64,000 nt of DNA from Lysinibacillus sp. FSL M8-0337 (GCF_038593855.1 NZ_CP151996.1:248001-312000); one strand, 5' to 3'; positions 49,935-58,642 are shown, counted from the stretch's first letter. Program-made: numbers and translations. Notes: generated by a model from the letters alone, not told the origin.

Positions 49935-50390
49935 TTAATCTCCTAATGCTTGGTTTTCCCTATATTCAGTAGCAATGGATTCTATATTTAATCGAGAATA
50001 GTCGGCCCAATTGACAGTTCTAAAATCTTTTTCATTAAAATAAATGCTTAATACTTCGGTCATGTCTTCATTGCTATTAGCACCTGTTAATGGGGCATAC
50101 CAAATAATCGAAGGTGTTTTCACGCTTTTTAGTTTCGACATCTCTGCAAATATTTTCCCTGAATCTTTTAGCATTTGGTTTTTTGAACCTTCTCGGACAT
50201 CTGTATCCTGAATCGAAATAGTAACAATACCTTTCGTTTCTTCTACAGTAAATTTATTTTTAACGGTTGCGCCCACAATATCTTCAACAGATGTCTCTTG
50301 ATCCACTGCTGCTTCCTTCGGTTCTGCATTCTTTCCACAGGCTGATAACAATAGTGTGAATAGTACTAACATGTAAAGTAGTTTTTTCAT
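49935..50390 (-). CDS. Predicted lipoprotein
   Basis: 151 residues. The lipoprotein signal peptide MKKLLYMLVLFTLLLSACG has the lipobox LSAC with the acylated Cys near residue 18, so the protein is anchored on the outer face of the membrane. The mature part is acidic, then mixed alpha/beta (FTVEETKGIVTISIQDTD, VNWADYSRLNIESIA). No family recognised. ATG 50390 is chosen because GGGAGG lies right before the earlier ATG 50396. Single gene with terminator. Confidence 0.75.
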   Translation of the reverse strand: MKKLLYMLVLFTLLLSACGKNAEPKEAAVDQETSVEDIVGATVKNKFTVEETKGIVTISIQDTDVREGSKNQMLKDSGKIFAEMSKLKSVKTPSIIWYAPLTGANSNEDMTEVLSIYFNEKDFRTVNWADYSRLNIESIATEYRENQALGD

Positions 50391-50543
50391 GTTCATTCCT
50401 CCCTTGTTACTCCATATATGTTCAAATTGCGTATGAATTATACAAAGGGACAGGGAGTTAAAGTATTTTTTCTAACGAATGAAAGAAAATCATCTTCCGT
50501 GCATTGCTGACTACCCGAAAGTGAGAGGCATGCGTAACGTATG

Positions 50544-50822
50544 TTATCCATTTTTTATAAATTGGACAATAAATAAAACAATAAATAATAAACACATCGC
50601 TACGCCCATATACAAACATTTGTAATAAGCTTTATTGTCCGTTCCTTTGTAATCAAAACCACGATTTAATATGACGAGTCCAAAAAGGATCATGATTAAA
50701 TGTAAATATAGTGGATTGAATCCAGCAGGAACGACAAGAAAAAACATGAAAATGATTAGTATGACATGTATGTACTTTCTTATAGGATGGATAAATGTAA
50801 TCTTCTTAAAAAATTTCATCAT
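50544..50822 (-). CDS. Small three-span membrane protein
   Basis: 92 residues with hydrophobic segments at about 19-36, 39-53 and 70-88 separated by a polar loop (NRGFDYKGTDNKAYYK). No family recognised. ATG 50822 (or the next ATG codon) follows GAAGGAGTGA. It stands alone between a lipoprotein and an unknown small gene, all on the minus strand. Confidence 0.65.
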   Translation of the reverse strand: MMKFFKKITFIHPIRKYIHVILIIFMFFLVVPAGFNPLYLHLIMILFGLVILNRGFDYKGTDNKAYYKCLYMGVAMCLLFIVLFIVQFIKNG

Positions 50823-50927
50823 ATCACTCCTTCAAGAAATAGGCTGTTTATAAAGTTGCAAATGCTGATACTAAATAGTTTAATGAGAAACCCTTTATTC
50901 TAAAGTAGAAATACTAGTTAAATAAAA

Positions 50928-50976
50928 TAATATCAACTGAAAACAAAAGAATGTTCGTTTCTAGTTGATATTATTC
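50928..50976 (-). terminator. Terminator of the gene at 50988
   Basis: AATATCAACT and AGTTGATATT form a perfect 10-bp outer stem around an imperfect GAAAAC/GTTTCT inner part; an AT-rich stretch follows on the minus strand. Confidence 0.65.
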
Positions 50977-50987
50977 CACAAGGCTAT

Positions 50988-51251
50988 TTATTTGCTTACT
51001 ACATCTAGGCACCAAGAGAAATTATCCCATGCTGAATACCAACCGTTGAAAATTTCTGATGAATCGTCCCAACGAACTTCAAATTTTCTATGACCTTCGA
51101 TATCTAGTAAATATAAAGCTAAAGTATCATCTGCTTTAGAGACGGCAATTTTCATCCCATGTTGAAGTTCTTCTTCGGTGAATGGTACATCTGAAACCGA
51201 ACGAAGCTGTGCTTGTTCAAATACTTGTTTGTTAATAATTCTGTAATTCAT
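50988..51251 (-). CDS. Hypothetical protein, 87 residues
   Basis: A small acidic soluble protein, not recognised. It contains RSVSDVPFTEEELQHGMKIA and a Trp-rich C-terminus (WDDSSEIFNGWYSAWDNFSW). ATG 51251 follows GGAGGTTT, a good RBS. Single gene with its own terminator. The aromatic-rich end suggests a protein- or ligand-binding surface. Confidence 0.65.
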   Translation of the reverse strand: MNYRIINKQVFEQAQLRSVSDVPFTEEELQHGMKIAVSKADDTLALYLLDIEGHRKFEVRWDDSSEIFNGWYSAWDNFSWCLDVVSK

Positions 51252-51565
51252 AATAAACCTCCAATAAAACTTTCTTGAAATTAACTTTCTATTTTACGTG
51301 CCAATAACAGGACTATAAAAGTATATCCTATATTGTTTCAGTAATGAAAACAAAAAAATTATTAGCCAAGCTCTTTTTGTCTAAATTGTTGCTAATAGCT
51401 GGCTAAAGTTTCAGTGATTTAACGTAGAAAACCAAATCAATTTGTTCTTAAAACAATGTTACTAGGAGCAAAGAAAAAAGTCCAGAGACTGAAAAAATCG
51501 AACAGTCCCGGACTTATTTGAAATTAAATTGATATAATGTTGAGATAAATTAAGAAAATAGGTGA
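51252..51565. other. Gap between the hypothetical gene and the PEBP lipoprotein
   Basis: About 313 bp. It holds the RBS of the gene at 50988-51251 and, at 51482-51521, a hairpin (AGTCC-GGACT outer and GACTG/CAGTC inner stem) with a T-run on the minus strand, the terminator of the PEBP gene. Nothing else seen. Confidence 0.6.
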
Positions 51566-52186
51566 TTACTTATTTGGGTAAGTACCCTTTAAAGTGTAGT
51601 CAGCTAACACATGCCCTTCGATAGCATGATAGAGTTCATTCAGTAAAAACCCCTTTTCTAAATCGACGGTCGTATCTAATGCATAGACATGAATCTCGTA
51701 AGTATGAGGTTTATCGGGCGGAGCCATCCCCCCGTAAAAGCTAGAGAGTTCTGTGCTTTGGCTACCTCCTTGAGGACTTATCCAACTATTTACGCCTTGG
51801 ACAAAATCAGTCGCTGTTTGACTTTCGTTTTCTTTCAGTTCATCTTTTTGGATATTAGCTGCTGTCCAATGAATCCAAGAGAATCCTTGGCTAATAGGGA
51901 AAGCGTCTTTATCTTCTAAAACTAACGCATATGACACAGTTTCTTTTGGTGCATTTTCAAACTTTAACGGTAATGAATAAGTCGGCATGCCATGCTCGTT
52001 AAAGGAATCTCCCAGTTGTCCATATTGATCTTGAATAACGCCATCAACTATACCAGTACTTGTTACGACAAATGTTTTTTCTTTTGTGGATTCAGTAATA
52101 TTTTTATTTTGGTTACTGCATCCAGCTAGTATACCTATAGCTAAAAGTGAAAAGATGGATAGGAATAATATAAATTTTTTCTTCAT
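51566..52186 (-). CDS. YbhB/YbcL (PEBP)-family lipoprotein
   Basis: 206 residues: lipoprotein signal MKKKFILFLSIFSLLAIGIL with lipobox LAGC, then a phosphatidylethanolamine-binding-like domain. Conserved family parts are NEHGMPTYSLPLKFENAPKE, LEDKDAFPISQGFSWIHWTA, YGGMAPPDKPHTYEIHVYAL and LYHAIEGHVLADYTLKGTY (each at most 20 residues). The ligand pocket has the DKD...H...H...PP pattern. It would sit outside the membrane; function in bacteria is unclear. ATG 52186 follows ATGGAGG. Divergence from the HxlR gene is not seen: both read leftward, with HxlR upstream. Confidence 0.88.
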   Translation of the reverse strand: MKKKFILFLSIFSLLAIGILAGCSNQNKNITESTKEKTFVVTSTGIVDGVIQDQYGQLGDSFNEHGMPTYSLPLKFENAPKETVSYALVLEDKDAFPISQGFSWIHWTAANIQKDELKENESQTATDFVQGVNSWISPQGGSQSTELSSFYGGMAPPDKPHTYEIHVYALDTTVDLEKGFLLNELYHAIEGHVLADYTLKGTYPNK

Positions 52187-52276
52187 GGTTATTACCTCCA
52201 TATGTTGTTGAGGTCATGATAACATGGAGAGAAAAAACGACCGTAAATTACCCACTTTTTTGTAAGGGTACTCTAT

Positions 52277-52618
52277 TTAACGACTACCTATTATTTGTTT
52301 CTCCTCGATATATTGAATACCTAATCGCTGCATAATTTCTAATGATTTTAATACTTCTTTTCCTTTTGTACTTAAGCTATATTCCACTCGTAGTGGATAT
52401 GTGGAAAGGTATTCTTCTTTATTGACTAATTGAAAATCCATTAGTTCTTTTAATTGTTCTAACAGCATTTTTTCAGTAATTCCTTTAATATCCCGTCTTA
52501 GTTTAGATGGAGATGTGGGTCCAAGCCGTAATCGCCAAATAATAATACATTTCCATTTTCCTTTGATCATAGCTTGTCCTAATTCTAACGGACAAGTGTA
52601 TTCTTCTCTTAATTTGAT
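52277..52618 (-). CDS. HxlR-family winged-helix regulator with apparent ATC start
   Basis: 113 residues if read from ATC 52618. The HxlR signature is complete: EEYTCPLELGQAMIKGKWKC, LRRDIKGITEKMLLEQLKEL and YPLRVEYSLSTKGKEVL. The conserved N-terminal Cys-Pro lies upstream of the first ATG (52570), so that ATG would cut the family's N-terminus. Upstream the frame has only GAG GAG ATT ATC ATC before a TAG, with AGGAGG exactly eight bases before the second ATC. Either AUC initiates, or an ATG mutated to ATC. HxlR proteins often control neighbouring redox genes. Confidence 0.75.
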   Translation of the reverse strand: MKLREEYTCPLELGQAMIKGKWKCIIIWRLRLGPTSPSKLRRDIKGITEKMLLEQLKELMDFQLVNKEEYLSTYPLRVEYSLSTKGKEVLKSLEIMQRLGIQYIEEKQIIGSR

Positions 52619-52822
52619 GATAATCTCCTCCTACTCTGTTTTTAGTTTTTATAACATAAACGTAAAAAACGGACAACTGTAAGCAATTATTGAACGAACG
52701 GTTATCTAAATAAAATGCTATATGAGCAATATTGCATAAATTAATATATGTAAATAAATGGTATAATAAAGACGGTGCTATAATTAACAAACCATTTTGT
52801 TATTGTCAAGAAGGGGTGACTT

Positions 52823-52993
52823 ATGTTGAGCAAAATAGGATTGGGATTGTTTGGAATCTGTATAATCATGATAATAGTAGGTTTACCTTATTTATTAGGG
52901 TATTCAACAAATTAACTATTAAAATCCCCTTTGTATTTAGGATTGATTGTCAGCATTCTATTTTTGCCTAAAGTAAATAGAAAAGAGGGGTAG
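52823..52993 (+). pseudogene. Small two-span membrane protein gene with in-frame stop
   Basis: ATG 52823 behind AAGGGGTGA encodes one hydrophobic helix (LGLFGICIIMIIVGLPYLLG) and then TAA (52913-52915). In the same frame a second helix follows without interruption (SPLYLGLIVSILFLP) with a basic end KVNRKEG and TAG 52991-52993. A 56-residue two-helix protein split by one nonsense codon is the simplest reading; a 30-residue product may still be made. Confidence 0.55.
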
Positions 52994-53124
52994 AGAATAC
53001 ACATAAATAAAGTCTTAAATAACAATTTTTAAATAATATTTATATATGAAAAAGCCAATATTCGGTGTAAAATCACACTAAATATTCATTTCCTTATTTG
53101 TTTAAATATAGTGAGGTTTATATA

Positions 53125-53484
53125 ATGAAAAAATTTATTATTTGTATGATGTCTTTATTTCCAGTTCCTTTCTTATATTATTTTTATGAATATAATGGTT
53201 ATCTTAATAGGCAGGACGCGGATTTCTTATTTCCTACATTCATAGTGTGCATAGTCGTTATTGGTCTATTAACGAGAAATATGAATTTACCTTTGTTTTT
53301 TAGTATAAATATTATGATGACCGTTATTTCATTAATATTGGGTCATTTTTTTATATTGGATGATGGCAGTTGGTTTAAACCTTTTGGCAAAAATGGTGCT
53401 ATGATATTTGTCTCAAGTATTTATATTCTAGGTCAGTTATTTATAAGATTGCTTAGTAAGCAAGGTACTACTAGTGTAGAGTAG
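53125..53484 (+). CDS. Four-span membrane protein of unknown family
   Basis: 119 residues with hydrophobic segments at about 3-18, 37-51, 58-78 and 95-112. No family recognised. ATG 53125 follows GTGAGGTTT; the frame extends to 53098 without an RBS. The next gene (DUF5071) starts 44 bp after the stop and probably shares the transcript. Confidence 0.6.
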   Translation: MKKFIICMMSLFPVPFLYYFYEYNGYLNRQDADFLFPTFIVCIVVIGLLTRNMNLPLFFSINIMMTVISLILGHFFILDDGSWFKPFGKNGAMIFVSSIYILGQLFIRLLSKQGTTSVE

Positions 53485-53528
53485 TTTTTAATAGAGTGTT
53501 AAGCAAGGAAAAACAAGGAGGGGTTGGA

Positions 53529-53915
53529 TTGGAAGGGTTTGAAGATTGCCTCCCTTTAAATATATACGATGTTGATAAGGTTGAAAAACTAAAAAAATTA
53601 GATAGAAATGTATTAGAAACTTTACTGCCTGACCTCCTCGAATATACGCAAGATATGAACTGGCCTGTTGCTTCTAGCGTAATGGATATACTATTAACTT
53701 TCCCTGAGGAAATTGTCTCCCATGTGCAAGCAGTATTATCTTCAGACGACGATAACTGGAAGTGGTTTATTTTACATTTTTTAGTTATTAAATTACCTGT
53801 AGAGTTTCAAATTCAGTTTAAAGATTATTTAATACGAGTCGCCGAAACCCCTACACAAAATGAAATCGCAGAAGAACTTGATGAAATTGCAAAAGAAATT
53901 TTAGACATGCTCTAA
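53529..53915 (+). CDS. DUF5071-domain protein
   Basis: 128 residues. The body (DVDKVEKLKKLDRNVLETLL, DMNWPVASSVMDILLTFPEE, DDNWKWFILHFLVIKLP) matches DUF5071, a small helical repeat-like fold often found alone or near toxin-immunity loci in Firmicutes. TTG 53529 follows AAGGAGG with 9-nt spacing, so the longer frame from 53496 is not used. Role unknown; soluble. Confidence 0.75.
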   Translation: MEGFEDCLPLNIYDVDKVEKLKKLDRNVLETLLPDLLEYTQDMNWPVASSVMDILLTFPEEIVSHVQAVLSSDDDNWKWFILHFLVIKLPVEFQIQFKDYLIRVAETPTQNEIAEELDEIAKEILDML

Positions 53916-53954
53916 ATTTGGAGTGCTTCTTAGGGAAATACGGCAGTAATCAAA

Positions 53955-54001
53955 TTGACAATATTCAAAAAGACTTATATTATTATGTAGACCGTTCGTT
54001 A
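53955..54001 (+). promoter_or_regulatory. Promoter and operator of the LmrA/YxaF-type TetR gene
   Basis: TTGACA (53955-53960), 17 bp, TATTAT (53978-53983), then TAGACCGTTCGTTA just downstream (53988-54001). That resembles the TAGACCGGTCTA operator found before the MFS gene, so it suggests autorepression. Confidence 0.72.
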
Positions 54002-54024
54002 TAATTTTAAGGGAGGTACAACCT

Positions 54025-54603
54025 ATGTCTAGCAAAAAATCATCTCGCGAAAAAATTTTAGAAGCTGCAACAGAGCTTTTTCATTTGAAAGGATACCACG
54101 CTACTGGCTTGAGTCAAATTATTCAAGAGAGTGGGGCCCCTAAAGGTTCTTTATATTATCATTTTCCTAATGGTAAAGAACAATTAGCTGTTGAAGCGAT
54201 TAACTTATCAGCAACAAGAATTGCAGCAGAAATACAGCAAAATTTAGCAGCTTATAATGATCCAGCTAAGGCATTTCAATACCATATAGAAAATATTTCT
54301 GGAATTTTTCATGACATCGATCCAATATCTAAATTAAAAAATGTTCCAATGGGATTACTCGCAATGGAAACAGCATTTGTAAATGAGAATTTACGTCAGG
54401 CTTGTGAAGAAACCTTTGAAATTTGGGGAAATCTTTACTTTGAGAAATTAAAAGTTAGTGGATATAGTGAGGAACGTGCTTTCTTAATTAGTAAAACAAT
54501 AAGTGCATTAATTGAAGGTGGCATTACATTATGTGTAACAAAAAAATCAAGTGAACCTTTAATTCACATTAACAAAATGATCCCTTTATTGCTTTCAAAG
54601 TAA
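54025..54603 (+). CDS. TetR/AcrR-family regulator, LmrA/YxaF type
   Basis: A 192-residue repressor close in type to B. subtilis LmrA/YxaF. The HTH part reads EKILEAATELFHLKGYHATG, LSQIIQESGAPKGSLYYHF and PNGKEQLA. ATG 54025 follows GGGAGGT. It is cotranscribed with, or just upstream of, an LmrB-type exporter, and TAGACC-type boxes precede both genes. In B. subtilis such boxes bind LmrA and YxaF and respond to flavonoids; the inducer here is unknown. Confidence 0.88.
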   Translation: MSSKKSSREKILEAATELFHLKGYHATGLSQIIQESGAPKGSLYYHFPNGKEQLAVEAINLSATRIAAEIQQNLAAYNDPAKAFQYHIENISGIFHDIDPISKLKNVPMGLLAMETAFVNENLRQACEETFEIWGNLYFEKLKVSGYSEERAFLISKTISALIEGGITLCVTKKSSEPLIHINKMIPLLLSK

Positions 54604-54631
54604 AAAGGGTCTTTATTTTGTTGATATTATA

Positions 54632-54643
54632 TAGACCGGTCTA
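54632..54643. promoter_or_regulatory. LmrA/YxaF-type operator before the MFS gene
   Basis: TAGACCGGTCTA is a perfect 12-bp palindrome between the TetR and exporter genes. Known LmrA/YxaF boxes contain this core. A TTGATA at 54621-54626 with an AT-rich -10 region around 54644-54649 would place it in the promoter spacer. Confidence 0.8.
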
Positions 54644-54674
54644 ATTAATCATAGAGAAAGAAAGGAAGTATTTT

Positions 54675-56096
54675 ATGGCTCCATCAATGCAAGTTGTGCC
54701 AGTACGTAAACCTAAAAGCATGGCTTTTGTCCTTATGTTTGCGGCTTTTATAGGGCTGTTTAGTGAGACAGCTTTAAATATGGCACTGACAAATATTATG
54801 GCTGATTTTGCAGTGTCAGCTGCAACAGCACAGTGGTTGACTACTGGCTATTTATTAACAATTGGTATTTTAGTACCTGTTTCATCTCTTCTTATTCAAT
54901 GGTTTACAACAAAACAGTTAGTTGTGGGTTCGTTAATTTTTTCTATTTTGGGAACGATTTTAGCAGCTTTAGCGCCAAACTTTCCGATTTTATTAATAGG
55001 TCGTATTATTCAAGCATTTGGAACAGGCATTATTCTACCTTTGATGATGAATGTCATTTTATTAATTTTCCCTATTCATAAACGAGGAGCGGTTATGGGC
55101 TTGATGGGTCTTGTTATTACAACAGCACCAGCGATTGGACCGACATTGGCAGGTTTAATTGTAGACTCGTTGAATTGGTCTTATATTTTTTGGATTAGCC
55201 TTGTGTTTTACGCAGCACTAGTGATAGCTGGGTTAAAGCAAATCGATAACGTATCTACAATTACGAAACCAACGATTGATATTGTCTCCATTATTTTATC
55301 AACAATTGGATTTGGAGGCTTCATTTACAGTTTAAGTACCGTTTCAGAAAAATCATTTGCTTCAGCCGCGGTATATCTACCTTTTATTGTTGGATTAGCG
55401 GCAATTGCACTATTTGTTATTCGCCAATTTAAAATGAAGCAGCCTATGATTAATTTGCGGACGTTCAAATATCCTATGTTTACATTAGGAACGTTGCTCT
55501 TGTTTAGTGGTATGCTGTTAATTTTATCAACAGCTATTTTGCTACCAATGTACTTAAAAGGTTCTTTGCTATTCAGTGCTACAGTAGCAGGACTTATTCT
55601 TCTACCTGGTAGTGCAATGAATGCTATTTTATCGCCAGTTGTAGGGAAACTTTTTGATCAATTTGGAGCTAAAAAATTTTTGCCATTGGGCTTTCTGTTA
55701 ACGTTCAGTGCAAGTTTACTATTTATTTTTACGATTTCCGCACATACACCTGTTTGGCAAATTATTTTAGCAAATACAATCTTCTTTATAGGAATATCAA
55801 TGATTATTATGCCGGCACAAACAAATGGATTAAATCAGTTGCCACGTGAATTATACGCTGATGGTGCCGCTGTCATGAGCACATTACAACAAATTGCAGG
55901 GGGAACAGGAACTGCTTTAGCTATTACATTAATGGTTAGTGGACAAAACAAGCATATGGAACATTTCCAAAATGCTTCGTTATTAGAGTTAATTGCAGAA
56001 GGAACAAAATATGCTTTCTTCTTTATAGCAGCGATTGCTCTTATTGGATTTGTCTTATCGTTTTTTGTGAATGGAAAGCGTGTAGAAAAAATATAG
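54675..56096 (+). CDS. DHA2-type MFS drug exporter (LmrB/MdrP-like)
   Basis: A 473-residue, 14-span exporter, a paralogue of the one at 14951-16468 (shared TAQWLTTGYLL, GILVPVS, FKYPMFTLG and TNGLNQLPREL-type stretches). Motif A lies in LLIGRIIQAFGTG and motif C in VITTAPAIGPTLAGLI. ATG 54675 follows AAAGGAAG. The TAGACCGGTCTA operator and the upstream TetR imply drug-inducible expression. Directly behind its stop begins a GNAT gene remnant. Confidence 0.9.
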   Translation: MAPSMQVVPVRKPKSMAFVLMFAAFIGLFSETALNMALTNIMADFAVSAATAQWLTTGYLLTIGILVPVSSLLIQWFTTKQLVVGSLIFSILGTILAALAPNFPILLIGRIIQAFGTGIILPLMMNVILLIFPIHKRGAVMGLMGLVITTAPAIGPTLAGLIVDSLNWSYIFWISLVFYAALVIAGLKQIDNVSTITKPTIDIVSIILSTIGFGGFIYSLSTVSEKSFASAAVYLPFIVGLAAIALFVIRQFKMKQPMINLRTFKYPMFTLGTLLLFSGMLLILSTAILLPMYLKGSLLFSATVAGLILLPGSAMNAILSPVVGKLFDQFGAKKFLPLGFLLTFSASLLFIFTISAHTPVWQIILANTIFFIGISMIIMPAQTNGLNQLPRELYADGAAVMSTLQQIAGGTGTALAITLMVSGQNKHMEHFQNASLLELIAEGTKYAFFFIAAIALIGFVLSFFVNGKRVEKI

Positions 56097-56242
56097 TCGA
56101 AGCGCATATAAACCTTGATAATAATGCATCAATAAAGCTGGCAGAAAGTGTTGGCATGGTTTATGAATGTACGAGAAAAGGCTTCATCTATGAGGACGAT
56201 GAGTGGACTGATCATCTAATCTACTATATCAATGCAAAGTAG
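56097..56242 (+). pseudogene. C-terminal remnant of a GNAT acetyltransferase
   Basis: Starting at the MFS stop, an open frame without start codon gives VEAHINLDNNASIKLAESVG, then MVYECTRKGFIYEDDEWTDH and a stop at 56240-56242. This is the acetyl-CoA-binding end of a RimJ/RimL-type GNAT. The N-terminal two thirds are missing, so the MFS gene's 3' end marks a deletion junction. Confidence 0.8.
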
Positions 56243-56268
56243 TGCCATCTACTTGTACACATGTACTA

Positions 56269-56303
56269 AAAAGCATCTTAGCCAAATTGGTTAAGATGCT
56301 TTA
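56269..56303. terminator. Hairpin after the GNAT remnant
   Basis: AAAGCATCTTA pairs with TAAGATGCTTT with an inner GCC/GGT, giving a stem of 11 or more bp. The T-run is short. Confidence 0.7.
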
Positions 56304-56441
56304 TAAATGTAAGAGGGAATAAAAGGCGCATATGCCGTTGTTCTTTTATACTTCGTTTCATTGGAAAAACACTTATACATAAGGCACAGCACTGTAAATT
56401 AACGCGCTTATTTTTTAGTTATTTAAAACTGACTATTCTGA

Positions 56442-57338
56442 TTATTGGATAGAAATAGAATGTTCAAATGCATTTCTTTCCTCACAAAACATATCCATAA
56501 ATTTAATTAAAGATGTAGGTATAAATGTGTCCTTCCTATAGATGAATATTGTTTCAACTTTTCCATAAGGATTTGGTATTGAATGATGTTTAATTGTCCC
56601 AGCTTGTAAATGCATTTCTATAACAGAATAGGGGAGCATACTTATGCCTAACCCTGCAGAGACACAGCCAAGAATTGCTTCAAGTGTACCAAATTCCATT
56701 ATTTTATTTGGGGTAATTCCTTCATCATGCAACCATTGTTCGAGTTTTGCCCGATAAGTGCAGCCACTTCGAAACACTAGTAGCGTCCTTGTTTGGATAT
56801 CTTTAATAGATGACAAAGGAGGATGAACAGTATCTGTAATTAGTACCAAGTCCTCTTCGATAACAGTCTTTTGAGTTAGTTCTGGGTGGTCAATAGGACC
56901 AGCAACGAATGCCCCATCTAGTTCATGATGCAAAACCCCTTGAATATTTTGTTGAGTTGGCCCTGTTTTTAAATTTAAGTCTACATTTGGATATTCGTGG
57001 TGATATTTCGATAGTAAGGATGGTAAGCGAACAGCAGCAGTTGTTTCCATAGAGCCTATAGATAATGGGCCTTGTGGAATTTGATTATCTTGCATCACCT
57101 TGACTGTTTCTTCTATTAAATTAAAGATATTTTCAGCGTATGTTAATAAGACCTTCCCTTTGGAAGTTAAGGTAGTGCCACGGTTATTCCGGTAAAATAG
57201 TGTGGTTTGAAGATCGTTTTCTAATTGTTGAATTTTAGTAGTGATATTGGATTGTGCGTAATTAAGATCACGAGCGGCTTGCGAAATACTCCCTTTTTCG
57301 GCAACAGATTTAAAAATATTCAAAGCATGTAAGTCCAT
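56442..57338 (-). CDS. LysR-family regulator
   Basis: 298 residues. The winged helix (1-60) contains LNIFKSVAEKGSISQAARDL and AQSNITTKIQQLENDLQTTL; the effector domain follows from about 88 and contains a Cys in FRSGCTYRAKLEQW that could be redox- or ligand-related. ATG 57338 follows GGAGGG; the frame to 57353 overlaps that RBS. It is divergent from the MFS-nitronate cluster, with a perfect AT-rich palindrome in between, and probably activates that cluster. Confidence 0.9.
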   Translation of the reverse strand: MDLHALNIFKSVAEKGSISQAARDLNYAQSNITTKIQQLENDLQTTLFYRNNRGTTLTSKGKVLLTYAENIFNLIEETVKVMQDNQIPQGPLSIGSMETTAAVRLPSLLSKYHHEYPNVDLNLKTGPTQQNIQGVLHHELDGAFVAGPIDHPELTQKTVIEEDLVLITDTVHPPLSSIKDIQTRTLLVFRSGCTYRAKLEQWLHDEGITPNKIMEFGTLEAILGCVSAGLGISMLPYSVIEMHLQAGTIKHHSIPNPYGKVETIFIYRKDTFIPTSLIKFMDMFCEERNAFEHSISIQ

Positions 57339-57392
57339 AAGTAAACCCTCCATTTAGCTATATAAATAAAAGATGGTAACTATCACTTACCT

Positions 57393-57409
57393 GAATTATA
57401 CTATAATTC
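57393..57409. promoter_or_regulatory. Candidate LysR box in the divergent region
   Basis: GAATTATA-C-TATAATTC is a perfect 17-bp palindrome containing the T-N11-A pattern expected for LysR-type binding, midway between the LysR start and the MFS start. Confidence 0.6.
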
Positions 57410-57451
57410 AAAAAAAAGTTATGATATTTATATAATGATTTTACAAGGGGT

Positions 57452-58642
57452 GTGATTTTATTTAAACATTCTTCTATTTTTTTATTAGGCGGTATTTTAT
57501 CTTTAATCGTTGCTATGGGAATTGGCAGGTTTGCATATACGCCAATTCTTCCACTGATGCAAAGTGATCTTTCGTTTTCAAATGCAGTAGGGGGTTATCT
57601 TGCTACAAGTAATTATGCAGGCTATTTACTTGGGGCATTTTTAGTAGGAGTTATTCCTGTAAAGCAACATAGAACGTTTATATTAAGGTTGAGTCTGGTT
57701 ATTAGTATTCTAACAACAGCTAGTATGGGTTTATTTCAATCTTATTTTATTTGGTATGGGTTGCGTTTTATATCCGGAATTTCCAGCGCCATTGTTTTTG
57801 TGATGGCCTCTGGCATTGTGCTAGATAAACTAGCTATCAGAAATAAATTGAATTGGTCTGGCATTTTCTATGGTGGAGTAGGGCTGGGCATTTTTTTATC
57901 AAGTTTACTGATACCCATATTAAATCGTTTATACAGCTGGGAAGGCGTATGGTTAGGTTTGTCCGGTGTTAGTATGCTACTAGTTTTGATAGTTTGGATT
58001 AGCATGAAAGACGAACCACTGTCTTTTGAGAAAACTAGTAAACAAGAAAGTGCTCTATGTGTACCTCCTTTAAAATGGATTCCTTGGCTAATTGTAGCTT
58101 ATGGATTAGAAGGGTTAGGGTATATTGTGACAGGTACATTTATTGTATCAATCGCGAAAGAAATACCGAGCTTTAATGGTGATGCTACCGTAGTGTGGAT
58201 GGTGGTTGGATTGGCTGCAATTCCATCTTGTATTATCTGGTCAGAGTTAGCTAAAAAAATTGGATTTGTTAAATCCTTGGTGTTAGCAATGACACTGCAA
58301 GCTTTCGGAATAGCGCTACCAGCTTTATGGGCATCTCAAATAGGCGTAGTTTTAAGTGCTCTATTATTTGGGGCCACTTTTATGGGAATCACAACCCTTG
58401 CTACAACATTAGCACGCCAAATGAGTCCATTTAATAGTAGTCGGATTATTGGCATTCTTACATCTATCTATGCAGGTGGACAAATGATTGGGCCATCAAT
58501 TGCTGGAATTATCTCAACTGCCACTCAGAATTATGACGCTGTATTACTGGGTGCGGCCAGTGTAGTTTTAGTAGGCGCAGGCTTACTTCTAACTGGTATT
58601 CGATTTGAAAAGAGTCCTGAGTTTCTAAAAAAGAAAATTTAA
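57452..58642 (+). CDS. YbfB/YjiJ-family MFS transporter
   Basis: A 396-residue, 12-span MFS carrier of the YbfB/YjiJ family (SIFLLGGILSLIVAMGIGRF and AYTPILPLMQSDL at the N-terminus). The only conventional start is GTG 57452, but AAGGGG ends one base before it. A 6-codon ORF (ATG 57436) ends in the TGA overlapping that GTG, so re-initiation or an ATT start a codon later is possible. First gene of a four-gene cluster with nitronate monooxygenase, an FAD/NAD(P) protein and a second MFS. Confidence 0.82.
   Translation: MILFKHSSIFLLGGILSLIVAMGIGRFAYTPILPLMQSDLSFSNAVGGYLATSNYAGYLLGAFLVGVIPVKQHRTFILRLSLVISILTTASMGLFQSYFIWYGLRFISGISSAIVFVMASGIVLDKLAIRNKLNWSGIFYGGVGLGIFLSSLLIPILNRLYSWEGVWLGLSGVSMLLVLIVWISMKDEPLSFEKTSKQESALCVPPLKWIPWLIVAYGLEGLGYIVTGTFIVSIAKEIPSFNGDATVVWMVVGLAAIPSCIIWSELAKKIGFVKSLVLAMTLQAFGIALPALWASQIGVVLSALLFGATFMGITTLATTLARQMSPFNSSRIIGILTSIYAGGQMIGPSIAGIISTATQNYDAVLLGAASVVLVGAGLLLTGIRFEKSPEFLKKKI

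Noticed and set aside
52503..52790. 95-codon minus-strand ORF overlapping the HxlR start
   Set aside because: Different frame from the HxlR body, no RBS, reads through the RBS of HxlR.
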